Assembly: GCA_002399085.1 (NCBI GenBank)
Contig: DHCY01000026.1
Location: 1-33,245, forward strand
Reading direction: 5' to 3'
DNA: 33,245 nt
DNA from: Anaerolineaceae bacterium UBA4890
Lineage (GTDB): Bacteria; Chloroflexota; Anaerolineae; Anaerolineales; Anaerolineaceae
Of this stretch, positions 23,948 through 32,607 are shown one piece after another. Every line of letters begins with the position of its first letter. Within the stretch, counting starts at the first letter, position 1. The notes below the pieces were generated by a model. It had not been told where the DNA came from and searched no databases. It was given only the letters and a program-made list of their open reading frames with translations. A program made the position numbers and the translations under genes.

Positions 23948-25942
23948 CTATTTCTCCCAAAAATAGCCTTCATTGAATTTCGTTAATTCCTGACGAGGTT
24001 CGTACACTAGTCGTCCTGCGCCACACAAATGATCTTTGAGTTTTTTGTAATAGTCAGTGTCGATTTCTGTATCAGTCGAAAAAATTACAACTTGCTCACC
24101 CGCATGAGGAAAATAATAAGAGACTATACTATCTCGGTGGACACTATCTAACCTCGAAAGAGGGGTGTCTATTATTATTGGTAGCTTGAGTTGACTTGTT
24201 TGGGCTAAACCCCATAATAATGAGATTGCGAAGACTTCTTTTTCCCCTGCTGAAAGGGCTGATTTACGAATTTCATGCCCATTCTTATCGGTTATGCGGA
24301 TCTCATAACTATCTTGATCAATGGTTATATCTTTTATCAGATCACTCCGACTAGAGATTAGTCGAAACATTTCAAATGTCTTCTCCTGGAGCATTTGGAT
24401 CTTATTTTTCCGGAGAAGAACCACATATTGATTCAGTACATTAGCTATGTGATCACATTCCTGGATAAAATCAACCTTTTCTTTTGATGTATTATGTTTC
24501 TCATAAAGCTTTTCAATTTCTAGCTCAATTTCGTTTATCCTTTTCTCGAGGTCAAATATTCCTTCTTCCAGCAAACGCAATTGTTCGGTCTTCCGTCCAA
24601 TCTGGGTTGAACAGCTTTCAATTTCTGTTTGAAGTTGGTCGAACAATTCTCGTTCGGACTCACTAAACGACCCTAATTGGGAAATGGAATTGAGGTTAGA
24701 TATTTGTTCTTGCAACGCTAGTTTCTCTTCAATCAATGATTGCAACATGAATATTTCAGAATTCTCTAAGTTTTCTATTTTGTTGAGTATCCGCGCAGCA
24801 TCTCGATCCGAAAGATTCAGAATCTTTACACTATCGCTCCGAGCATCCCCCTCCTTGAGGAGGTTGTATATACGACGTTGCAATTCCGCCATTTTCTCTG
24901 CTGATAACTTTTCTCTATAAATTGGTTCTGGTTCTTCGACAACTCGTACAATTCGTTTTGCGAGATTGGCAGCATTCTCACGGATAGCTTCACTACCCGC
25001 CGATTCACGTTCGAGGTTAATTTGATCTTTGATTTTTTGGAAAAGACAACCAGTTAGACCAAAAGGTAGTACCTTCTCACTTATTGATCTGATGGCAATT
25101 TCTACTTGAGTTAAACGGGTGGACGCGAGCACTTTTTGTTTTTCTTGCTCTCGAATAGCTTCTTTTGTTTCAGGAGCAGCATGGAAAGTAACCTCGAACC
25201 TTTTTCTTGTATCTTCTAATTGAGTTTTAAACTCTTCCAACTCATTTTATGCATCCTGTCTTTCCTGTAGTTTGCGGTTTAACTTACTGCGCTCCCTTCT
25301 TAATTCTGCCTGTTTATAGTCCAAATCTTCATCTGTAATTTCGACAAAACCTTTACGTTCGTCCTGCTTAATATGTAGAATGTCACTAACAAGTTGATTA
25401 ATATACTGAATGCCTAAAGCAGCCTCAAGGGAAGTTTTTAATCTCACTTCCGAGTGGTCATCTGATGCTAACTCTTGGATCTTTTCTCCGTCAAAGAAGA
25501 AGAATTGAGTTATTGCCGGAGGAATTGCCGATCGAATATAATCCTGCCAAACCTCATTACTTTGAACAGAAACTCGCTTACCATCCTTTACGATAACTAA
25601 TCTTTCAGTTAAATCTCGGGCTTTTGGAGTTGATATTGTGCCTGCTGACCAGGATCGTTTAATAATGAGCTCCGATAAATCATCCAATTCCAGGGTTAAT
25701 TCGAAGGATACATCGGCATTACCAAGGGCTTTCTCTTTTCGATTGATATTTCGGTAAACATACTCTACTCTGGTGCCATAGAGGCAATAGTTTATCGCTT
25801 CCATGATAGAGGTCTTACCAGCTCCATTCATTCCACCTACGAGAAAAATATTACGTCCTTCGATATCAGTAACAGGGAAATTTATCTCTGTTGGGAACTG
25901 GAAGGATTTGTAATTTTCGATGGTAAATTTTGTTATCCTCAT
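23948..25942 (-). pseudogene. dndD: DndD-like SMC/Rad50-type ATPase, interrupted by an in-frame TAA
   Basis: The full frame of 665 codons matches the usual DndD length. N-terminal half: MRITKFTIENYKSFQFPTEI, Walker A GGMNGAGKT (36-44) and TQFFFFDGEKIQELA. C-terminal half: long coiled coil, signature LSAGEKEVFAISLLWGL, Walker B LPIIIDTPLSRLD and VVIFSTDTEID. Codon 232 is TAA (25247-25249), after RKLQERQDA in the coiled coil; the frame on both sides is identical, so one substitution explains it. DndD supplies ATPase activity to DNA sulfur modification. Its start overlaps the upstream stop (ATGA). The stop may be a real inactivating mutation, a base-call error, or produce two polypeptides; the downstream part has only a weak TTG start at 25240. 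Confidence 0.85.
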
Positions 25943-26559
25943 CGGTATTCCTCAGATAATTCCCAAACACCTGTTGGCGACCCATATTTGATAATGCCAT
26001 CATTTTTCATATTATTACGTTCCCAGTCAGTGTTGTTTTGCCAAACGAGATTTCGAGATGATTTTCTCCAATTCAGATCTCCAGGTAAAAACTTATCGTT
26101 CAAAGATTCCCCGATATATTTATGCACCTCTCTCTTTGGTGCCGAACCTCCATAGTATCGTAACGCTTCGATAATTAATTCGCGTAGAACCGCATTACTT
26201 GTTTTAGGAGTTCTGGATCTGGTTCTTTTTCCTGCTTGTTTGTTCCTTTCATCTACAGTATGAGGTCTGAATTCCCTAACGATATTTTCCAGCCCATTAA
26301 TCAAAAAACTTAATGAAACAGCTGCTTCAGATTGAACCTCAACTGCCGCAGCGAGTCGTGTTTTTTCAGCTCGTAAAACGTCAGGAACAAAAATACATTT
26401 TTTCTCTAGGTTTTCAATCGCTCGAGAAATCTCCCTCAATTGATTTTCCATTGTTGATCTGTCTTTTTTGTTGTCCTCAGCAACTAAATGATTAATAGTT
26501 TCATTTACAAGCCCCAACACCTCATCAACATTTTGGGCAAGACCTTGTATCTCGTTCAC
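25939..26559 (-). CDS. coiled-coil protein with C-terminal winged helix, dnd-associated
   Basis: The 206-residue protein starts with GTG at 26559 behind GAGGTGG. Residues 1-95 are helical and probably coiled coil; a basic linker (KQAGKRTRSRTPKT) leads to a C-terminal winged-helix-like domain (about 120-202: LRELIIEALRYYGGSAPKRE, NWRKSSRNLVWQNNTDWERN, GIIKYGSPTGVWELSEEY) resembling the N-terminal domain of Mrr-type restriction proteins. No nuclease motif is visible. Its stop overlaps the DndD-like start (ATGA), so the two are translated together and probably act in one complex. Confidence 0.7.
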   Translation of the reverse strand: MNEIQGLAQNVDEVLGLVNETINHLVAEDNKKDRSTMENQLREISRAIENLEKKCIFVPDVLRAEKTRLAAAVEVQSEAAVSLSFLINGLENIVREFRPHTVDERNKQAGKRTRSRTPKTSNAVLRELIIEALRYYGGSAPKREVHKYIGESLNDKFLPGDLNWRKSSRNLVWQNNTDWERNNMKNDGIIKYGSPTGVWELSEEYR

Positions 26560-26577
26560 TTATCCACCTCTCGTATG

Positions 26578-26754
26578 CTAACTATCTGATTTAGCTTTCA
26601 ATACCTCTTTTAGAGCCTCATAAATACCCGTTCGTCTTTCTTTAAACTCAAAACTCTGTTCTATCGCAAGCAACTCCTGCACCTTTTTATAACTGACTCC
26701 ATTCTGTCGACACAGGTCTTCCAATAATCTTTGATCTTCAATTGAGAGTTGCAC
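26578..26754 (-). CDS. DNA modification system-associated small protein
   Basis: A 58-residue helical protein (LSIEDQRLLEDLCRQNGVSY, KKVQELLAIEQSFEF, RRTGIYEALKEVL). This resembles the small proteins described next to dnd-type modification genes. The start is set by GGAGGA, 7 bases before a GTG at 26754; an in-frame TTG at 26769 overlaps that ribosome site and is less likely. It is followed by the winged-helix gene after 18 bases. No enzymatic motif; probably an adaptor. Confidence 0.7.
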   Translation of the reverse strand: MQLSIEDQRLLEDLCRQNGVSYKKVQELLAIEQSFEFKERRTGIYEALKEVLKAKSDS

Positions 26755-26906
26755 TTTATTTTCCTCCAATATTCACCGTGATGTTTTCTCCAGGCTTTCT
26801 CTATAGACGGTACAATGCACACAGAATAGCTTTATCCATTTTCTTGACCTAATAAATCCATCGTAGCAACTAATGTCCAGCCATCAAGAGGAGACGCTTC
26901 ATTGAA

Positions 26907-27740
26907 TTACAGCTTATCATCTGTTAGCTTTTCGGGAGGTTCCGTCCCTAGAAATTCTTTATAAATCCTGGTTTTGTAATCAATTCCTATTTCGTTAACT
27001 GCATTAATAAAGGCTTGATAAGTTCCAAGCCCACCAATTTTCTCCCAAAATTCATCGCCAATTAACACAACTTCATCCCCTTTCATATTGAACCAACGTG
27101 CAGGGAAAGCCCAAGAATAGTCTTCACGCTTTCCATATGGGTTGTATGGCAAAGCGTAATAGGCCCCATCAATTTGGCAAGGATCCATGGCATATAACTT
27201 TAGCAATTTCTCCTTTGAAACTTTTGTTTGGTCTGAATTAGGTAGAGGCGCCTTCAATTCGAAAGCATAATTAATATTACGCTTTGTGTCGCGAGCAAAA
27301 ACGTCGCAAATTACTTGTACAGGAATATCCTCACCATCACCTTCGAGTATATAAGATATTTCTTCATCCCAATTTGGTTTTTGTTTTTTCCCGGTTATAT
27401 CCGGATGTTCCAGCTTATTCAGAATTTCACTAATTCTTCTTAAACGTTCACGTCTAACAACACCCTGAATGCTATAGCCTTGTTGGCCGAACCCAAGCCC
27501 TTCCTTAGCAGCCACAACAGCAAGCTTCTCCCACACATTGCCGAAAGGAGTTACAAAGCGTCTTTCAAAATGGCTTCCCTTAAAAATTTCCTGTGGTACG
27601 AGAGCGGCATACAAAGGTTTCATCGCTTTAAATTCTTCGGGTATGAAAGGATCTATGACTAGAACCTTATTCATTACTCTGTCCATCATCGAGCTAATAA
27701 CTTCTTGGATAGCCTCTTTCATTTTTCGATTTTCGAGCAT
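26907..27740 (-). CDS. TdeIII-family type II restriction endonuclease
   Basis: The 277-residue protein matches the TdeIII family: RRFVTPFGNVWEKLAVVAAK and GFGQQGYSIQGVV in the N-terminal half, and AFPARWFNMKGDEVVLIGDE followed by FWEKIGGLGTYQAFI near the C-terminus. A PD-(D/E)xK core is plausible: Asp146 in VICDVFA and Glu161-x-Lys163 in NYAFELKAPLPNSDQTK. It would cut unmodified DNA in a Mg2+-dependent way. AGGAG precedes the ATG at good distance. The methyltransferase directly upstream (47-base gap) is the expected protecting partner. The recognition sequence cannot be derived here. Confidence 0.87.
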   Translation of the reverse strand: MLENRKMKEAIQEVISSMMDRVMNKVLVIDPFIPEEFKAMKPLYAALVPQEIFKGSHFERRFVTPFGNVWEKLAVVAAKEGLGFGQQGYSIQGVVRRERLRRISEILNKLEHPDITGKKQKPNWDEEISYILEGDGEDIPVQVICDVFARDTKRNINYAFELKAPLPNSDQTKVSKEKLLKLYAMDPCQIDGAYYALPYNPYGKREDYSWAFPARWFNMKGDEVVLIGDEFWEKIGGLGTYQAFINAVNEIGIDYKTRIYKEFLGTEPPEKLTDDKL

Positions 27741-27787
27741 GATGACTCCTTATTAAAAATCAATGTTAGGGAAAGTTAAAAAATTGT

Positions 27788-29389
27788 CTATCCGCTTTTT
27801 ATGTGGAAGATAGTCTCAGAATATGGGGTTTTGTTTTTCTCGGATCGACTCAACACCGGTCTTTTAAAACGATTAACAATTTGCATACTTGCTAAGCCAG
27901 CAATTCTTGGATAAAGATCATACTTGTCGTTCGCGACCAATAAAATATTAAAATCTTCCTTCAGAAAAGGGCGGGAGTTAATTAGTACTTGAGCAATGTC
28001 CTTAACATAGTGATCTTGCGCCTCGATCGTTTGGCCTTTGGATAAAGGTCCGATCTCCTCCTCATCTCTTCTCCTAAAACCTAACATATCATAAGCGTAA
28101 GCGTGTTGCTCATGGTAATCTATCAAACCAACATAAGGTGGACTAGAGAAGATACCGCTAATTTTCTGCTTTTCAAGGTTTTCAGAAAAGGCTGAGTTCA
28201 AACCCCTCATCATAGAAAAAATGTCGATGTTCCGCGAATCACCAGTAAAGCAGTGTTGTAGTGTATCAGTTCTCAATTTGTCGAAAGTTGACAATCTCTT
28301 AAAGGTATCAATCGAATACCTATCCCACCAATTAGAGATAGTGAATAAAGGTTTGCATAACTTACGGTGTTTTCTACAATAGTATGGTTGAAATACAGGA
28401 TCAACCAGGGTAGCTAAATCCTCGTGAGTAGTGGCTCTGCAAGAGCGCATCGTTCTACTAAGAATTATTGCTAGTACTTTCTTTAATTGTTTATCATCTA
28501 TGGCACGGATAAGATCAAAAACATAGTCAAGTTCATCTCTTACCGGCTTGTTAAACCAGGTATCAATAAAATTAGTCTTACGTGAATTCTGAGTAATAGA
28601 GATGCCATGTTTCTCTACCAAGTTATCAAAAATTGCGAGAAACTGCTCCACTTTATCTTGACCGTAGCTCTTCTCATTGATAACTCCTTGCCTTACCTCA
28701 AACCGGTACTGTGGCACAGGAAAGAAAAGCTTATTAAAATCAGAAATTTCTTTCGTCAATTCGTTGTCAAACGATGTCACTCCATGATCGGCAACATATT
28801 GGTTCAATTTTTTAGTGATAGATCTTGTAATTTCTTGCAGGACAGTTAGTTCATGATGATCAACTTTTACATTGCTCATCATGGAATTGAATGCGGAGAT
28901 GTCCACGCCAATTGCATGCATTCCCAATTCGTTTGCCTGAACTAGCGTCGTTCCACTGCCGCAGAAGGGGTCGTAAATAATGTCACCTTTTTGAAAAAAG
29001 ACATTCTTTTTGAAGTTGTCTATGTGGTCATCTAAGAAGTACTCCACTAACTGAGGGATAAATTTGCCCTTGTATGGATGTAATCTATGAACATGCTTGG
29101 TTCTCTCGGACTCAGCCAACTTGTCAAAAGATAGTGCCCAATTCAAATCATCCCCCAAGCTTGACTTCCATTTTTCTTCCTTGGTAATGAGGTAACTTGA
29201 ATAGTAATTCTCAATTTCAGATTTTGACAATGACATATTCCCGTTGTTTCCATATTGCCTTATCAAACCGTATTGAATTAGATAAGAAATATTTGAACTC
29301 GTGACAGGCTTTCCAACAAGTTTGCTGGCTATTTTTTTAGCTTCGTCAAGGTTTATTAGGTCGGTTGCTCCATCATTTATCTCACTCAT
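27788..29389 (-). CDS. site-specific DNA methyltransferase (amino-MTase) with N-terminal HTH
   Basis: The 533-residue protein has the AdoMet motif IIYDPFCGSGTTLVQANELG (about 137-156) and the catalytic motif GIFSSPPYVGLIDYHEQHA (SPPY at 416-419), typical of N4-cytosine/N6-adenine methyltransferases. The SPPY form favours N4-cytosine, without proof. The N-terminal 65 residues (LDEAKKIASKLVGKPVTSSN, ISYLIQYGLIRQYG, LSKSEIENYYSSYL) look like a MerR/excisionase-type helix-turn-helix, which could bind DNA or autoregulate. The domain between motifs I and IV is large and holds a cysteine/histidine cluster (YYCRKHRKLC). ATG at 29389 has no Shine-Dalgarno and lies 7 bases after a TATAAT box. First gene of the defence unit. 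Confidence 0.85.
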   Translation of the reverse strand: MSEINDGATDLINLDEAKKIASKLVGKPVTSSNISYLIQYGLIRQYGNNGNMSLSKSEIENYYSSYLITKEEKWKSSLGDDLNWALSFDKLAESERTKHVHRLHPYKGKFIPQLVEYFLDDHIDNFKKNVFFQKGDIIYDPFCGSGTTLVQANELGMHAIGVDISAFNSMMSNVKVDHHELTVLQEITRSITKKLNQYVADHGVTSFDNELTKEISDFNKLFFPVPQYRFEVRQGVINEKSYGQDKVEQFLAIFDNLVEKHGISITQNSRKTNFIDTWFNKPVRDELDYVFDLIRAIDDKQLKKVLAIILSRTMRSCRATTHEDLATLVDPVFQPYYCRKHRKLCKPLFTISNWWDRYSIDTFKRLSTFDKLRTDTLQHCFTGDSRNIDIFSMMRGLNSAFSENLEKQKISGIFSSPPYVGLIDYHEQHAYAYDMLGFRRRDEEEIGPLSKGQTIEAQDHYVKDIAQVLINSRPFLKEDFNILLVANDKYDLYPRIAGLASMQIVNRFKRPVLSRSEKNKTPYSETIFHIKSG

Positions 29390-29822
29390 GACTACAATTA
29401 TATCAATGGTTTAAGATAATTATCGATCAGGAGTCATAATTGGGAAATTCGGTAAGAGAAAACATACATGTGTTACATAACAACAAAGATTTATGATAAA
29501 GCCCGGTTGGGTGACTAACCCTACAAAATAGAACAATTGTGCTATAATAGGGTGTAGAGCCTGTCAATAGGCGTAGCACATTAATAATAGAGATCGCCGC
29601 GCTTCCGCTCGTGATGACCTGATGCCAGTTTTTACAGTGGAAGTGCCTTCTTGTACCATCAAAAAACAGCGTAAATAGTGTAAAAAGTGGAATAAGCTGA
29701 TAGCTCATAGCTGAAAGCTGATAGGAAAAGACAAGAGCTATACAAAAAAATTACAATCTTTTTTATGAGCTATGAGCTATGAGCTATCTGAGATCGCTTC
29801 GCTGGCTCGCGATGACGAGATA
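29390..29822. repeat. gene-free island border with heptamer repeats
   Basis: Besides the promoter at its left end, this stretch holds AGCTGAT-type heptamers (29693-29725), a cleaner tandem of three ATGAGCT units (29765-29785) and a GAGATCGCTTCGCTGGCTCG fragment of another dispersed family at 29790. I see no credible gene. It marks the far edge of the accessory island. Confidence 0.75.
29397..29402 (-). promoter_or_regulatory. -10 box of the defence operon, leaderless arrangement
   Basis: On the minus strand a perfect TATAAT ends 7 nt before the methyltransferase ATG, so transcription would start at or next to the start codon. No consensus -35 is evident at 17 bp (CGATAA). Confidence 0.45.
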
Positions 29823-31256
29823 CTACGGCAACGGCGTGGGGGTCAGGGTGGGTATGAACATGGGGGTTTCGGTGGGGATGGGCGTGGGGGTGCCAACCTG
29901 GGTGGGGGCAGGGGTTTCGGTGGGCAGCACTTCGTTGGGGTTGATATTGCAGATATTCTCACTGGCGGTCACGATTGACATAACATCCGGGTTATCAATA
30001 AACTTTTCCCGTATCATGCGAAAAACGACGGCTGCCTCAGCACAGTTATCATCGATCCCCGGGCGGTGCAAGCCGGCGAGGGCCGAGCCGTAGATATAGT
30101 AGTAAAGCACAGTGTTGTTGGTGAGCGGCAGGGGCGAGATGACAATATCGCTCTCACAAGGGTCTTCTTCCCGCGCCAGGCAGGATTGCTCGGCATCGCA
30201 GCCCATCACACCGCAGCGCAGCATCTGGATGGCGCCCTCATAGTTGCGAGCGCGGTAGTAGATGACGCCCACCTGACCGTAGGTATCCGGATTGTAGGGG
30301 TTGATCTCGAGCGCGCGGTAGGCATTGCGTGAGGCTGCCATGGCTTCACCCATGCGGATGTAGGTGTTGGCGATCGCCATGTAGGGGATCGGGTCGGCGA
30401 TGCCCAGCTGGTTGTTGAGCCCGGCGGCTTTGGCGAAGTATTCGAGGGCAGTCTCAAATTGCTCCAGGTAGCGGTAGAGCACGCCGATGCGGTTGTAGAG
30501 AAAGGTCAGGTTTGGGGCGATGTCGGATGCTTTTTTGTACCATTCGATCGCCAGGTTGTAATCGCGGAACATTTCGTAGATATAGGCCTGGATGCGGCAG
30601 ACATCCATCAGGTTTTCTCCGCCGTTTTCGCGGGCTTGCGAGATGTAATCGTTGGACTGCTCGTACTTGAACTGGTCCATCAGGATTTCGGCGTAATAGG
30701 CTTTCGCCAGTTGGTTGGCATCGTCCAGTTGGATGGCGAGGAGGGCTTCAGACTCTGCCTGGTTGCGATATTCGGTCCGGTCGGCTTCGGGCAGATTGGA
30801 GTTAGCCAGGCTGCTGAGCACGTTGGCGCGCACTGCCAACACCACCGAATTGTTCGGCGCGTCAGCCTTGGCGATATCGATCACTTCCAGTGCCTGGTTG
30901 AGCCGGTCCAGGCGTTCCTGGTCGGTGGTCATGGTGTAAGAAGAATAGACCATGATGGTGGCAAGGTCGGCACGGATGAGGGCATTGTTGGGCTCGAGCA
31001 GCAGTGCCTGCTGGTAGGACTGGATGGCTTTTTCGAGGCTGCCCGCTTCAAAATGGGTGTCGCCTTCGATGACGAAGGAATTGACCGTGCGGGTTGGCGT
31101 GGGGGTGGGGATGAAAGGAGGCCAGATCTCGCCTTGAGCAAAGGCGCGCACCACTGCCACCAGCGTGACCACCACCAGCAAAATCGCCATAATGAAATAG
31201 GGATTGGAAGAGCCGCGGGGATTGCGGAAAAGGTTTTTGCGTTCGTCGATGTACAT
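29823..31256 (-). CDS. membrane-anchored TPR protein with Pro/Thr tail, second of pair
   Basis: The 477-residue protein has one N-terminal transmembrane helix (about 20-38, YFIMAILLVVVTLVAVVRA), a short PTPTPTR stalk, then TPR repeats over about 55-370 (for example GDTHFEAGSLEKAIQSYQQA, LLEPNNALIRADLA, AIEWYKKASDIAPNLTFLYN) and a C-terminal Pro/Thr-rich tail (PTPIPTETPMFIPTLTPTP). A few cysteines occur late (GVMGCDAEQSCLAREEDPCE). Topology suggests the repeats are outside the membrane as a protein-binding scaffold. It starts 2 bases after the preceding paralogous gene. Partners are unknown. Confidence 0.82.
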   Translation of the reverse strand: MYIDERKNLFRNPRGSSNPYFIMAILLVVVTLVAVVRAFAQGEIWPPFIPTPTPTRTVNSFVIEGDTHFEAGSLEKAIQSYQQALLLEPNNALIRADLATIMVYSSYTMTTDQERLDRLNQALEVIDIAKADAPNNSVVLAVRANVLSSLANSNLPEADRTEYRNQAESEALLAIQLDDANQLAKAYYAEILMDQFKYEQSNDYISQARENGGENLMDVCRIQAYIYEMFRDYNLAIEWYKKASDIAPNLTFLYNRIGVLYRYLEQFETALEYFAKAAGLNNQLGIADPIPYMAIANTYIRMGEAMAASRNAYRALEINPYNPDTYGQVGVIYYRARNYEGAIQMLRCGVMGCDAEQSCLAREEDPCESDIVISPLPLTNNTVLYYYIYGSALAGLHRPGIDDNCAEAAVVFRMIREKFIDNPDVMSIVTASENICNINPNEVLPTETPAPTQVGTPTPIPTETPMFIPTLTPTPLP

Positions 31257-31258
31257 GG

Positions 31259-32560
31259 CTACGGCTGCGGGGTGGCGGTGGGTCCGGTGGCGGTGGGTCC
31301 GGTGGCGGTGGTGGGCGTAGGCGCCGGAGTGGCTGTGGGCGGGTTGAGCAGGTTTTCTTCACAAATCTTGAGGATTTCGTTGGCATTGAAAACCGCGTTT
31401 TCGTTATCGGCAACGGTTGTGAGCAGGGCGTTGGCAATGGTGACCGCCGGGCTGCAGCTGTTGATTTTTGCCAGTGCCAGCCCATAGCGGCTGTAAGTTT
31501 CAATGGTGGTCAGATCGTAAGAGAGCGGGATGCCTTCCACAGCGACGCCGTCTTCGTTTGTGCCGCCCCTGACAGCCAGCTCGAGATAATCGGCAGCCTG
31601 GTTGTATTGACCTTTGCGGTAATAGAGCGTGCCCAGGTTGGCGTAGAGGATCGGGTCGGCTGGGCCGTCACGCAGGGCGGCAGTGCCATATTGGATGCCC
31701 TTTTCCCATTCGCCCAGCATGCCATAGATGCGGGAGATGAAGAGGTTGGGGGTCGGGTCGGTAGGGTTGAGTGAGTAGGCTTTGGTGAACTGGAAGACAG
31801 CCTGGTCGAGCTGACCGGTGTTGATCTGGTTGCGCCCCAGGGCAATATAGACCCGGGCGATGTAGGGGTTGAGCCCGACGGCGATCTCGAGTTCATTGAC
31901 CGCTTCTTCGTAGTTGCTGGTGATCTCGAGCACGTAGCCGCGCGCCCAATGCGCTTCGAGCAGATTGGGCTCGAGGGCGATGGCGGTGCGTGATTCTTCG
32001 ATAGCTTTGTCCATTGTGTCGATTTCGTCCATGCCGGCCTCGACGCGCAGCCCCAGGATGTAGGCGTAAGCGGCGTGTGCCAGCCCGGAGTTCATATCCA
32101 GCTCGATCGCTTTTTTGGCGTCCACTTCACCCGCCAGATACTCCTTCTGGAAACCCTTTGCCCAGCCCAAAAGGGCGAAGGCATCTGAATTGGTGGCGTC
32201 GAGCAGGATCGCGTTTTGGGCGTTGACCTTGGCTTGCTCAAGCTGGTTGGTATAAATTTGCAGACGTGCGATCTTGAGGTAGTTCTGGATATTCTGCGGG
32301 TCAGCGTTGATGGCGCCCTGGTAGACTTCCACCGCCTGCAGGTACTTGCCTTCGGCAGCCAGCTGGTCGGCTTCTTCGACGTACGAAACCGGATCGCGTG
32401 TGGGCGTGGGGGTAGGCACGAAGGGCGGGTTCATGACAGGCACAACCACGAGATTGAAATAGAGTAAAAGCCCGATCCCGACAACCAGGAAGAACAACAG
32501 CCAGCCGTTGGGCTTATGGCGCTTCTTGTTCAGGGAGAGCTTGCTTCCTTTAAGATACAT
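31259..32560 (-). CDS. membrane-anchored TPR protein with Pro/Thr tail, first of pair
   Basis: The 433-residue protein is organised like its downstream neighbour: transmembrane helix at about 20-40 (WLLFFLVVGIGLLLYFNLVV), PTPTPTR stalk, TPR repeats (EADQLAAEGKYLQAVEVYQG, AINADPQNIQNYLKIARLQI, NLGTLYYRKGQYNQAADYLE) and a C-terminal tail of TATGPTA-type repeats. It is a paralogue produced by an old tandem duplication. The ATG at 32560 has no Shine-Dalgarno but has a well-placed promoter ending 6 bases upstream. Exported scaffold function is inferred from topology only. Confidence 0.82.
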   Translation of the reverse strand: MYLKGSKLSLNKKRHKPNGWLLFFLVVGIGLLLYFNLVVVPVMNPPFVPTPTPTRDPVSYVEEADQLAAEGKYLQAVEVYQGAINADPQNIQNYLKIARLQIYTNQLEQAKVNAQNAILLDATNSDAFALLGWAKGFQKEYLAGEVDAKKAIELDMNSGLAHAAYAYILGLRVEAGMDEIDTMDKAIEESRTAIALEPNLLEAHWARGYVLEITSNYEEAVNELEIAVGLNPYIARVYIALGRNQINTGQLDQAVFQFTKAYSLNPTDPTPNLFISRIYGMLGEWEKGIQYGTAALRDGPADPILYANLGTLYYRKGQYNQAADYLELAVRGGTNEDGVAVEGIPLSYDLTTIETYSRYGLALAKINSCSPAVTIANALLTTVADNENAVFNANEILKICEENLLNPPTATPAPTPTTATGPTATGPTATPQP

Positions 32561-32566
32561 GTTGTC

Positions 32567-32596
32567 ATATTATCATTGAAATTTGTATCACGTCAA
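32567..32596 (-). promoter_or_regulatory. promoter of the TPR operon, leaderless arrangement
   Basis: On the minus strand TTGACG (32596-32591) and TAATAT (32572-32567) are spaced 18 bp. Only 6 bases separate the -10 box from the ATG, and there is no Shine-Dalgarno, so the mRNA probably starts at the start codon. Confidence 0.6.
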
Positions 32597-32607
32597 ACCT
32601 AATCTAT

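Noticed and set aside
25238..25240. The second half of the DndD-like gene starting at a TTG as an independent gene.
   Set aside because: The frame is continuous with the first half except for one TAA, there is no good ribosome site, and the two halves complete a single Walker A/signature/Walker B ATPase.
26770..26906. Short frame after the TdeIII stop (contains DGWTLVATMDLLGQENG) that looked protein-like.
   Set aside because: It has no start with a ribosome site and is too short to assign; it might be a remnant, but this cannot be supported.
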